In this document: positions 46,483-55,300 of the stretch, one piece after another
How positions within the stretch are numbered: position 1 is the stretch's first letter
Layout: each line of letters begins with the position of its first letter
From: Nitrosospira sp. Is2
GTDB taxonomy: Bacteria; Pseudomonadota; Gammaproteobacteria; Burkholderiales; Nitrosomonadaceae
Direction of reading: 5' to 3'
Length of the DNA: 64,000 nt
Assembly: GCF_033095785.1 (NCBI RefSeq)
Contig: NZ_CP137134.1
Location: 1,798,001-1,862,000, forward strand
The notes under the pieces: model-generated
What the model was told of the DNA's origin: nothing
The model's database searches: none
The model's input: the letters and a program-made list of their open reading frames with translations, nothing else
Translations under genes and position numbers: made by a program

Positions 46483-48552
46483 CTATGGCTGCCCCGGCTG
46501 CTCTGGCTGAACCGGTCCGATACGGTACGGGAGCATCATCTCATTGTCCTCGTGCTCAAGGATGTGGCAATGCCAGACGTACTGCCCCGGCGTTGTGAAG
46601 GTCATCTTCACCCGGGTGACCTGGCCGGGGTAAGCAATGATGGTGTCCTTGCGGCCCAATTCCCACGGCTCCGGCGGCAGGGGCTGGGAGTCAGTTGCCA
46701 TCTGTACCGTTCCATTTTCCTCGTCGACAACGATCGGTTGCCGATTGACCAGTTCAAACGACACGGCGTGGATATGCATCGGGTGCGCATCCTCGGTGGT
46801 GTTAAAAAACTCCCACATTTCGGTCGCGCCCACAGCCGGGTTCTGGGTGACGGGGTCCATCCACATCTGTTTTACCGCCTTCGCCGGCGCGGTGCCGGGG
46901 TCGGCCACGGTGCCGAGCAGGGTCTGGGCCGGGGCATCCTCGAAGCGGTTGGACATCTCTTCCAGCAACGCCAGGGAACGTGTCACGATAGCTGGCGGGA
47001 GTGCCTCGACAGGGGGCAGCAAAAGGTTCGCCGGCCCGGTTGTATGATCAGCCGCCTTTGCCCGGACGACGCGAAATTCCAGGATCTGACCGGTAGTGGC
47101 GGGTTCGGCGACAGGAAAATCCTTGCCCGGCTCACCACCGCCAAAGGGCTCGTCCGGCCCCACGTTTCTGAGAACGTGTCGGCCTACGGGTACTTTGGCA
47201 AAGTCGACGATGACGTCCGCCCGCTCGGATGGCGCCAGCAGTATCCTGTTGCCATTGACTGTCGACATGTTCACGGGGGCAGCGAGGAAGCTGCTTTCGC
47301 TGCCGATCATCCACACCTCCACGCCGGGAATGCTACTGAAATCGAGTATCAGGAAGCGGGAGTTGCAGCCGTTTAACAGACGCAAGCGATAGCGCCGCTG
47401 CTCTACGGTATGAAATGGCCACGTATTGCCATTCACCATCATCGTGTTGCCGAAGAATTCTGGAGTCCAGAGAGGGGAAATATCGGACTCGGGAATGAAC
47501 GGGCCTGTCGTGCCGTCGAAGAAAGCCCGGGTCTGAGGATAAAACAGTGAACCATCGGCGTTGAACGACCGGTCCTGGATCACCAGCGGAATTTCCTGGA
47601 GTGCCCTAGTCGAGGGAACCTTGTCCTTTTGTTTCGGCGCAGCGCCGGGGAGGACTGCGGAGCCGCCCGTGGCCTTGTCTTTTACCGCGTCGTCGCCCGC
47701 CGGGCCCCCGCGGATGATGTAAAAACCAGCCGGACCGGTATAGACATTCACCCGCGTCATGCCGAGCGTATGGTCGTGGTACCAGAGCGTGGAAGCATGC
47801 TGTGCATTGGGATAGGTGAAGGTCGCGCTTCCCCGGCCCCAACCGGGCTCGCTGCCGTTCGCTTTCTCGTTGAAGAACCCGTACCAGGTTCCCGTGGCGG
47901 CATACTCCGCAGGGATATTGCGAGCCGCGGGAAGGTACCACGCCTCTGCGTAGCCGTCGCTGTGGTCGGGAACCCCGGCCATGCCGTGCACGTGCGTCAC
48001 GATGGGGACGGGGCCCTGGTAGCCGCGAGGAGTGGCGGCAAAGCTTGGTCGCGAGTCGCGTCCCGCCTTTCCACCCGGCGGGTTGGCCCAGTGCAGCGTA
48101 GGATCGACAGGCAGCAGATGCGGCAGATAGTCGCCTGTCGCCTGGTCCTTGAGGTCATTGGTCCACTTCACGATCACCGGCACGTCCCAATTCGCTTCAA
48201 TCGTAAGCGAGGGGGCGTGATAAACGAGAGCCTTTTCCTCCACGGAATGGACTGGGCCGTATCCCCAAACGGTGGTGGCCGGTGACCCCGTGGGCAGGAT
48301 CTGTTGGGAGAACTGCTTGATGGAAATCTCGTAATAATCGGCGACCTTTCCGCCCTTGAGCTTGATTTTGCCCGCCTTCGGCATGGCCGGCAGCGTAAAC
48401 AGGGGTGTCTTGAATTTCTTTATCAGGTTCGGGTCGAGCGTGCCTCCCGGAATCGCCGCGATCGCTGTAGAAATGCCGCTGAGCTTGTCGAAGCCGAACA
48501 GCGTAAGCATCGTACTGCCGGTGTACTTCAGGAATGTACGTCGGGAAACCAT
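46483..48552 (-). CDS. Tat-exported multicopper oxidase
   Basis: A 689-residue enzyme of the laccase/CotA/bilirubin-oxidase group. The N-terminus SRRTFLKYTGSTMLTLFG is a twin-arginine signal. Copper ligands are clear in all four clusters: VTHVHGM, LWYHDHTLGMTR, AHPMHIHAVSF and VWHCHILEHEDNEMM, the last with the type 1 copper Cys, His and axial Met. It is longer than most CotA proteins because of inserts around residues 150-190 and 290-310. Possible roles are oxidation of Cu(I), Mn(II) or organic substrates in the periplasm; the sequence does not decide. The start follows AAAGGAGGTCTTTGA. It is divergent from the Tc-like operon. Confidence 0.92.
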   Translation of the reverse strand: MVSRRTFLKYTGSTMLTLFGFDKLSGISTAIAAIPGGTLDPNLIKKFKTPLFTLPAMPKAGKIKLKGGKVADYYEISIKQFSQQILPTGSPATTVWGYGPVHSVEEKALVYHAPSLTIEANWDVPVIVKWTNDLKDQATGDYLPHLLPVDPTLHWANPPGGKAGRDSRPSFAATPRGYQGPVPIVTHVHGMAGVPDHSDGYAEAWYLPAARNIPAEYAATGTWYGFFNEKANGSEPGWGRGSATFTYPNAQHASTLWYHDHTLGMTRVNVYTGPAGFYIIRGGPAGDDAVKDKATGGSAVLPGAAPKQKDKVPSTRALQEIPLVIQDRSFNADGSLFYPQTRAFFDGTTGPFIPESDISPLWTPEFFGNTMMVNGNTWPFHTVEQRRYRLRLLNGCNSRFLILDFSSIPGVEVWMIGSESSFLAAPVNMSTVNGNRILLAPSERADVIVDFAKVPVGRHVLRNVGPDEPFGGGEPGKDFPVAEPATTGQILEFRVVRAKAADHTTGPANLLLPPVEALPPAIVTRSLALLEEMSNRFEDAPAQTLLGTVADPGTAPAKAVKQMWMDPVTQNPAVGATEMWEFFNTTEDAHPMHIHAVSFELVNRQPIVVDEENGTVQMATDSQPLPPEPWELGRKDTIIAYPGQVTRVKMTFTTPGQYVWHCHILEHEDNEMMLPYRIGPVQPEQPGQP

Positions 48553-48765
48553 TCAAAGACCTCCTTTATTGCCGACTTTTTAATGCACTGAACCGTGCCG
48601 CGCGGGCAGTAATCCCGCTGAAGCACAGAGTATCCAAGGTCAGGCTTGTATGGTCAATGGTCGTGTGCATCGGCCGGCTCGCGGTTCGCCGCCCAATTCC
48701 GGTGTCCCGTTCCGTTACCTTCGATCGGGATCGATTCGCGAGGATTTATTTAAACCTTGCGTGAC

Positions 48766-48794
48766 TTGACGTGGGCAATTTCGTGTCCTATGTT
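48766..48794 (+). promoter_or_regulatory. Candidate sigma-70 promoter for the Tc-like operon
   Basis: TTGACG (48766-48771) and TATGTT (48789-48794) are separated by 17 bases, about 55 bases before the first gene. Matches are 5/6 and 4/6 to consensus. Inferred by eye only. Confidence 0.45.
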
Positions 48795-48849
48795 GATATG
48801 GTTGAGTCTAGCTGAGGATGCGTCCAACTAAAAAGAAGGGGGAGGGCCA

Positions 48850-51800
48850 ATGGCCGTGTATCAGGAAAACTTTGTTTCTATCCGCAAGTTGTACCCGCGA
48901 GTTTCCGAGCGACTGCCACGCACGCGCATGGCTGTTGCCGACCCTGCCTCAACGACTGAGCGCGACTATCGCGATCTGCTTTCGGAAGCGAACCTGAATT
49001 TCTTTCATCGAGAGTATTCGATCGCGCTCCAGAACTATCTGGCCTTGCGCCAGAAAATCCTTGAGCAAAGCCATCCTGAGATGCCGCGTGCCCCGGGCCT
49101 CGGCCTTTATCTCGACCTCGACTGGAGCGCGGTCAAGGCAACCCAGCTCATGGAATTTTCCCGCCGAGAAGTGCTTAAGCTGACGCCGGGTGCGGGGGTC
49201 AAGCTGCCGTTGAGCGACGAGCGCGTGATAAAGGCCGGCGAACTGCCGGCTAACCCGGTGTTTTCCAAATGGTCAGACGTTGGCATCGACCCCCGGCGCG
49301 TCGTAACAGACGATGTGCTGAGCCAGCGCGAGCGGGCGCGGGAACTGATTGTCTCAGGCAACTGGCGCGAGGCCGCGAAGCTGTATGAGGCTGCGGCGAC
49401 GGCCGCCGCTGAAAGTGGCAATCTGGAATGGGCGGCTCAACTAACGAATGAGTCGGCATCGATGCTCGTCACCTACGCCGACGGGAATGAGCGTCGGGCC
49501 GCATTGGAGCAGGCGCTTGCCGGCTTTACCAAAGCCGAGCAGCTTTATTCGCGGGCGGGCAACCTTGAAGCGGTCGACGTGGTGCGCATCAACCGGGCGA
49601 ACTTGCAGCGCGAAATCGACGGCGGTGGTGCAGCGCCGGCCGCGGGCTCGGTCCTCGCGGCAGCAGCACCCGAACGCACAGTGCGCCTCGCCACGGGCGG
49701 CTCGTTAAACCTGCATGATCTGTTAAGGCCCGATGCAGCAATTGCCCGGGTCGAAGTGCGTGCCGGCGTAGTTCAACCCCAAGCGACGCGGCTCATGATG
49801 GTCGCTGACGTAACGGGTTGGAAAAGCGCCACCGCCATGATCGAACAGGCTGCGGCGGACGGTGCAGGCGCCGCGGCGGCGAAGACAATCGGGTTGTTCT
49901 TTCCGGCCGGCGCCAGGACGCTTTCGCTGGAGGCGAATACGTTTACCACCAGCCTGACCGACACCGTCTACAACAACCGCATCCAGGCGACGGTGCTCGA
50001 AGACCTCAACTTTTACGAAGTGGTGGAGGTGAATTTTGTCACCTACTTCGTGCATCTGTATTTCTTCGTCCTGCCGATCGCCATCGGCGACAGCTATGCC
50101 GCGATGGGCTTGTATGACAAAGCGTTGAAGGAGTATCGCTCGGTACTGGCTTATCCCTTCCTCAATCTCGGCATTGAGGCGCCCTACGTGTGGCTGAAAA
50201 TGTCCGATGTGTACCTGCAATGGGGCAATAGCTTGTACCGGCGCGATCAGCGCGCTGCCGCAAGGGAGAAATACGAATTCATCCTGCTCACGGACCTGAC
50301 TGTACCCTCGACGGAGCTTTATCAAGGCAAATTCGGCATCATGCAGGCGCCGGCCGCCGAAGTCATCAAGGAACTGAAGAACGAGCCGCGCGGTCCCGTG
50401 AACCCAAAAGTGGCGGCCATCATCGCGCAGGCGGCCATGCGGCTCAAATACCTCACCAACAACTTCAATTACTTCGGCATTAGCGCGGATCACGCGCCGA
50501 TTTTCCGCTACAAGTATCTGCAATCGGTGGCGACGTATATGGCGGATAGCGCAATCGAGGCGGAACGGACGTTCATCGGTTATCGGTCGACGGCCGAAAA
50601 CCAGAAAATCGAGCATATGCAGATGGAAAGCGCCGTTGACGTGAACAAGGCTGCGCTTTCCATTGAAAACAAACGCATGGAGGACGCCGCACTGGAGGTC
50701 GAGGCTGCCCGTCGCACGCGTGAATATGCCGAGGTGCGCAGGAAGAATGCCGACGACGCGCTTGCGGAGTGGGATACCAAGGGGCGCGAATTGACCTCGA
50801 TGAATGCCGCCTTGTCATGGGCCAGCGCAGCCGCCAATGATCAGGATATTCGCTACACTGGCGTTCGTTATGATGGTGCGCGGCACGACTACGAAGGCAC
50901 TGTGGAAGAGTTTTTCGATACGGTTGGCGAGAAGCGCGAGTGGTTGGATTGGGAATTGCAACGCAACCGTATCGAGCGTCAGCGGGCAGAAGCCGGGGCC
51001 GAAGTGGCGATGGCGCAGACGCGGGAGCAGCAGGCGCAGGTGCGTTACGAGGTGCAGGCGCTGAACGTCATCCTGCAACAGAAGCGGTTGGAAGCGTCGC
51101 AGGAAGTGCTGGAGTACAGCGAGAACCGGCTGTTCGATGAAGACTTGTGGTTTCAGTTGGCCGCGCAGCTGCAGGATCTTGCGCGCAGCTACCTGGACGC
51201 CGCCATCTACGCCGCCCTGCTGATGGAACGCGGTTACGACCTCGAATTCGACCGTCGACTCAATCGTATTCGTACCGATTATATGCTCGGGGTGCCCGCG
51301 GGCTTGCTTGGCGGCGATCATTTGAAGCGCGATATCCTCTCGTTTTCCAGCGACTATCTGGAAAATGCCCAAAAGAAAAATCCGGTGCGCCTGGCGCTGT
51401 CGTTGCGTGAAGAGTTTCCGAGCAGTTTCGCCACCTTTGTCAACACGGGGATTCTGCCGTTTCGCACCGACCTCGAGATATTCGATAGACGCTACCCCGG
51501 CACTTATCGCCGCAAGATCAAGAAAATCGAATTGTTCGTCGAAGGTCTGGTGCCGCTCGAAGGCGCCAGCGGCTTCCTCACCAACAACGGTATCAGCGCC
51601 GAGTGGCGGATGGTGAGCGGTGCCTGGGTCAAGTTTACCCGCGTGATGCCGGTGGAGCGGATGGTGATGTCGAGCTATCAGTTCCGGCGCGATATCGCAG
51701 TCTTTCAGCCATCGGAAGAGATGCTTGGCCAGTTCGAGAACATGGGGCCGCAGTGCGAATGGACGCTGGAAATTCCACGCTCAGGCAACAACATCGATTA

Positions 51801-52317
51801 CAACGCGATCAGCGACATAAAGTTCGTTATTTACTTCGATGCCGATTTCAACGATAGCCTGGCGGCGCATGTAAGAGCGCTGTATCCGTCCACCGGCGGC
51901 CGCTCGACCGTGCTCTCTTCCCGCTTTCAGTATCCCGACGAGTACTTCCGCCTCGATGCCGAACGCAGCGTCGACTTCGCCGTCAACGCCAGCTCGATTG
52001 CTTTCAAACACGAGTCGCCCACCCTCACCGCCTTCGGTATCCGGTTGCTGCCGGCCGGAACCGCCAGCATGGAGAATGTGCCCCTCATCATTACGCGGGT
52101 GTCGGATGGCAGTAGCGTTACGGCAAACACCAGTGCGCAGGGCACGATCGCGGGAGCGGCGGATACCATGGCCCCGTTCGCTGCGTGGAAGGACGCATCA
52201 CCCGTGGATACCTGGCGGGTGGCGCTGGGCGAAGGCGTGAATAGCGCTAATCTCGCCGACGTGCAGATTTTCTACACCTACGCCTTCAAATATCGCGCTG
52301 ACGGCAGTCTGGCCTGA
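48850..52317 (+). CDS. Short Tc-toxin A-like component
   Basis: A 1155-residue protein without a signal peptide. Residues 1-260 are helical and repeat-like (for example REAAKLYEAAATAAAESGNL), suggesting TPR-type helices. Residues 260-560 look mixed alpha/beta. Residues about 577-760 form a long charged coiled coil (IERQRAEAGAEVAMAQTREQ). Residues 880-1010 contain YPGTYRRKIKKIELFVEG and DYNAISDIKFVIYFDADF, which match the TcB-binding end of Tc toxin A subunits. Full TcA proteins are about 2500 residues, so most of the shell and receptor domains are missing or replaced. The start follows AAGGGGGAGGG. The TcB/TcC fusion gene begins 36 bases after the stop, so the two make one operon. The A-type role is inferred from the C-terminus and the partner. 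Confidence 0.75.
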   Translation: MAVYQENFVSIRKLYPRVSERLPRTRMAVADPASTTERDYRDLLSEANLNFFHREYSIALQNYLALRQKILEQSHPEMPRAPGLGLYLDLDWSAVKATQLMEFSRREVLKLTPGAGVKLPLSDERVIKAGELPANPVFSKWSDVGIDPRRVVTDDVLSQRERARELIVSGNWREAAKLYEAAATAAAESGNLEWAAQLTNESASMLVTYADGNERRAALEQALAGFTKAEQLYSRAGNLEAVDVVRINRANLQREIDGGGAAPAAGSVLAAAAPERTVRLATGGSLNLHDLLRPDAAIARVEVRAGVVQPQATRLMMVADVTGWKSATAMIEQAAADGAGAAAAKTIGLFFPAGARTLSLEANTFTTSLTDTVYNNRIQATVLEDLNFYEVVEVNFVTYFVHLYFFVLPIAIGDSYAAMGLYDKALKEYRSVLAYPFLNLGIEAPYVWLKMSDVYLQWGNSLYRRDQRAAAREKYEFILLTDLTVPSTELYQGKFGIMQAPAAEVIKELKNEPRGPVNPKVAAIIAQAAMRLKYLTNNFNYFGISADHAPIFRYKYLQSVATYMADSAIEAERTFIGYRSTAENQKIEHMQMESAVDVNKAALSIENKRMEDAALEVEAARRTREYAEVRRKNADDALAEWDTKGRELTSMNAALSWASAAANDQDIRYTGVRYDGARHDYEGTVEEFFDTVGEKREWLDWELQRNRIERQRAEAGAEVAMAQTREQQAQVRYEVQALNVILQQKRLEASQEVLEYSENRLFDEDLWFQLAAQLQDLARSYLDAAIYAALLMERGYDLEFDRRLNRIRTDYMLGVPAGLLGGDHLKRDILSFSSDYLENAQKKNPVRLALSLREEFPSSFATFVNTGILPFRTDLEIFDRRYPGTYRRKIKKIELFVEGLVPLEGASGFLTNNGISAEWRMVSGAWVKFTRVMPVERMVMSSYQFRRDIAVFQPSEEMLGQFENMGPQCEWTLEIPRSGNNIDYNAISDIKFVIYFDADFNDSLAAHVRALYPSTGGRSTVLSSRFQYPDEYFRLDAERSVDFAVNASSIAFKHESPTLTAFGIRLLPAGTASMENVPLIITRVSDGSSVTANTSAQGTIAGAADTMAPFAAWKDASPVDTWRVALGEGVNSANLADVQIFYTYAFKYRADGSLA

Positions 52318-52353
52318 CGGGCGGCATTAAACGTGAAAGGGGGAGGGTAGGCG

Positions 52354-55300
52354 ATGGCAAAGGAAAGTGGTGTCGGCGAAAACAGCCGCGCGCGCTTCGG
52401 CGGCGCGGCGGCGGTGCGCTCGCTGGGCGATTCATTCCAGCCGAACCTGGCGATGGGGGGCGGCAGCTACAAGATTCCGATTGAGTTGCCCTCCGGGCCC
52501 AGCGGACTTGCGCCTCAACTGGAGCTGGTCTACGACACCGGTGCCGGCAATGGTATTTTCGGGCTCGGCTGGTCCTTGTCGCTTCCCTTTATCGAGCGGC
52601 GCAGGCCGCGCGCCTTCATGGCGGAGGGCGAACCGGAATACAGCCTGGGCGGCGCAATGCCGCTGGTTAAAACCGATGCCGGCGATTTCGTGCCTTCCGT
52701 ATCTCAGCAGTTGCAGCGCTTTGCGCTGAACGGAAACGCATGGCACAGCCGCACCCTCGCACTGGTCGATCTGCATTTCGGCAGCTCAGCCGCCTCGCGG
52801 GTGGAGGTCAGCGGCGGGGACTTGCTGCGGACACAGCGGTGGCATGTCGAACGCATGGTGTTTCCCGGTGGACGCGAGATCAACATCGAGTACCTGCGGG
52901 ACGGGAACCAGCTTTATCCTCGCACTATCCGCTGGAGCGTATTCCGCCTGGAATTCATCTATCAAAACCGGCCCGATCCCTGGTCGCAATTCGACGCCGG
53001 TTTCGAAATACGCACCAGCCAGCGATGCGTGCGCATCGAACTGCACCAGGACCGCTTGCCCGACACGCTGACGCGGGTTGTCGCCTTTGAATACGAGAGC
53101 GCGGCATACACCCGCGCCTCTCTGCTGAGGCGGGTCGAACTCACTGGTCTGAGACGTCGCAACGGTGCCATCGAAACCGCGGCTCTACCGCCGCTCACCT
53201 TCGCCTATACCACCTTCAGCCCGCAGGCCCGCCGTATCGAACGCTTCCGCAGCACGGTGGTGCCGCCGCCGCCGCTGGGCGAGGATGTTACGCTGGTCGA
53301 TCTGGGTGGGACCGCCCTGCCTTCCGCATTGCGACTCGACGCGCAAGGCGGCACGTATTGGGAAAACCGCGGCGACTTGACGTGGGGACCCCCACAGCCG
53401 TTGCGTTCCCTGCCGGCGGGGATCGCGCTATCCGATCCGGGCGTCCGTTTTGCGGACATGGAAGGGCGCGGCAATGCCGATCTGGTTGTCGGTCGCGATC
53501 ATGGCGGCGGTTATTATCCCAATCGTCCGGGGGAAGGCTTTATCCGCAAAAGGAATGTGCCGCTGGCACCGAGCTTCGACCTGACCGAAGATGATGGCCA
53601 CCTGCTTGATCTCGACGGCGACCGCGTCAGTGATTTCCTGACCTTCCGCAACGGCACGCCGATTGCCTTCTTCAACCGGCGGGGAGACTCATGGAGCGCC
53701 CCGGTGGTGCTTGCTGATAGCGGATTGCCGAGCCTTGCGGGGCTGAGCCGGCGTGTGCGTCTTGCCGACATGAACGGCGACGGACAAAGCGATGTCGTGC
53801 TGTTGCAGTCGCGGCAGATCCAGTACTGGCCATATCTTGGCAATGGTAAATGGGGTGCGGTGCGCACCATGGCGGACACCCCCGACTTCGGCGGGGCACT
53901 CATCGAACGCGATATATTTATTGCCGACGTCAACAGCGACGGCGCAGCTGATCTGATCGTGGTGGGCAATTCGGAAGTGCGCGTATATTTGAACCGTGCA
54001 GGAGAAGGCTATTCCGAACCCATTGTGCTCGCGCGCACACCGCGTGCCGGTTTCGACCGCGTGCTGCTGGCCGACATGAAAGGTTCGGGCACCGCGGGGT
54101 TGCTGTTTACTTCGCTAGCCGGGCAGGGCGGGCGCGCGCAGTACTGGTTTCTCGATCTGCTCGACGGAGTCAAGCCGCATCTGTTGGCGGGCATCGACAA
54201 CGGCAGCGGATTGGTCACTGAAGTGCAATACAGCACCTCGGCGTTCGAGCGCACCCGCGACTTGACCGAAGGCCGGCGCTGGACCGGATATCTGCCGTTC
54301 GTAGTGCCCGTGGTCAAGCAGTTGCGCCTGCATGACCAGGTGACAGGTGAATTATCGGTCAGCGAATTCCGCTATCACGACGGCCATTTTGACGGCATCG
54401 CGCGCGAGTACCTGGGTTTTGCCGAGGTCGATTCCACCCGCACGAATGGTCCGCAAGAGCAGCCCGTCAGGCAACGGCTTTATTATCACACCCGCCACAC
54501 TACCGCGCTCGACCCGGCATTTACTGCCGGCCGCGGCCAGCCCCATCGTACCGAAACCTTGGACCCCATCAGCGGCGATTTGCTGCAGTTCGAGCATTCA
54601 GTGTGGACCGCCGTTCAGGTGGCTGGAACAACATCGGATGTACCAGCGCATCTGGCGCTGGAAACCCAGCGTAGAAGCGAGCGCCTGCATCTGGGGACGG
54701 CCTACGAGAGCGAGCAGGCCGATTTCACCTTCGACCCGGTCGGCAATACCTTGAGCGAGACGCGGCATAGTGTGTGGAGGAACAGTAGCGACGCCGAACA
54801 GGTGGACCAGCTCCGGATTGAAACCAGCTATGCCGTTCACCCGGTGCACGGCCTTACCAATTTCCGCGCACGCATGCGCAAGCTCGACGGGAATGGCGCG
54901 CTATTGAAGGAAATCCGCTTTCACTACGACGGCGAATCATTCGTGGGTCTGCCGCTGGGCCAGGTGGAAAATGGTTTCAAAGTGCGCCAGAGCGAAGTCG
55001 CGCTTACCCAGCGCGAGATCGATGCGGCTTACGCGGGTGCGCCGCCCGCGCTACTGGCGAGCCTGTATCGCATTGAGACCGATCCCGAGTTCGGCACAAT
55101 CTATATTCGCGATATCGGCCGGGCGCGCGTGGATGCTTTCGGGAACGAAGTGGAAACCTTCGACGCGCGGGGCATGAACCGCAGCATGATTCTGGATGCC
55201 GCCGCGATCCATCCGGTATCGTTCAGCGAAGACGGCGGCGCCGCGCGCGAGGTGCAAATCGATCCCATCGCCCAGCAGGTTTCGCGAATCGAAGATCTTA

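Noticed and set aside
46552..47376. A 274-codon plus-strand frame in the multicopper oxidase gene
   Set aside because: The opposite strand carries all four copper-ligand motifs in a full-length gene, so this frame is a shadow.
49723..50616. A 297-codon minus-strand open frame in the Tc A-like gene
   Set aside because: Antisense to a continuous 1155-codon gene; composition is Arg/His-rich as expected for a shadow frame.
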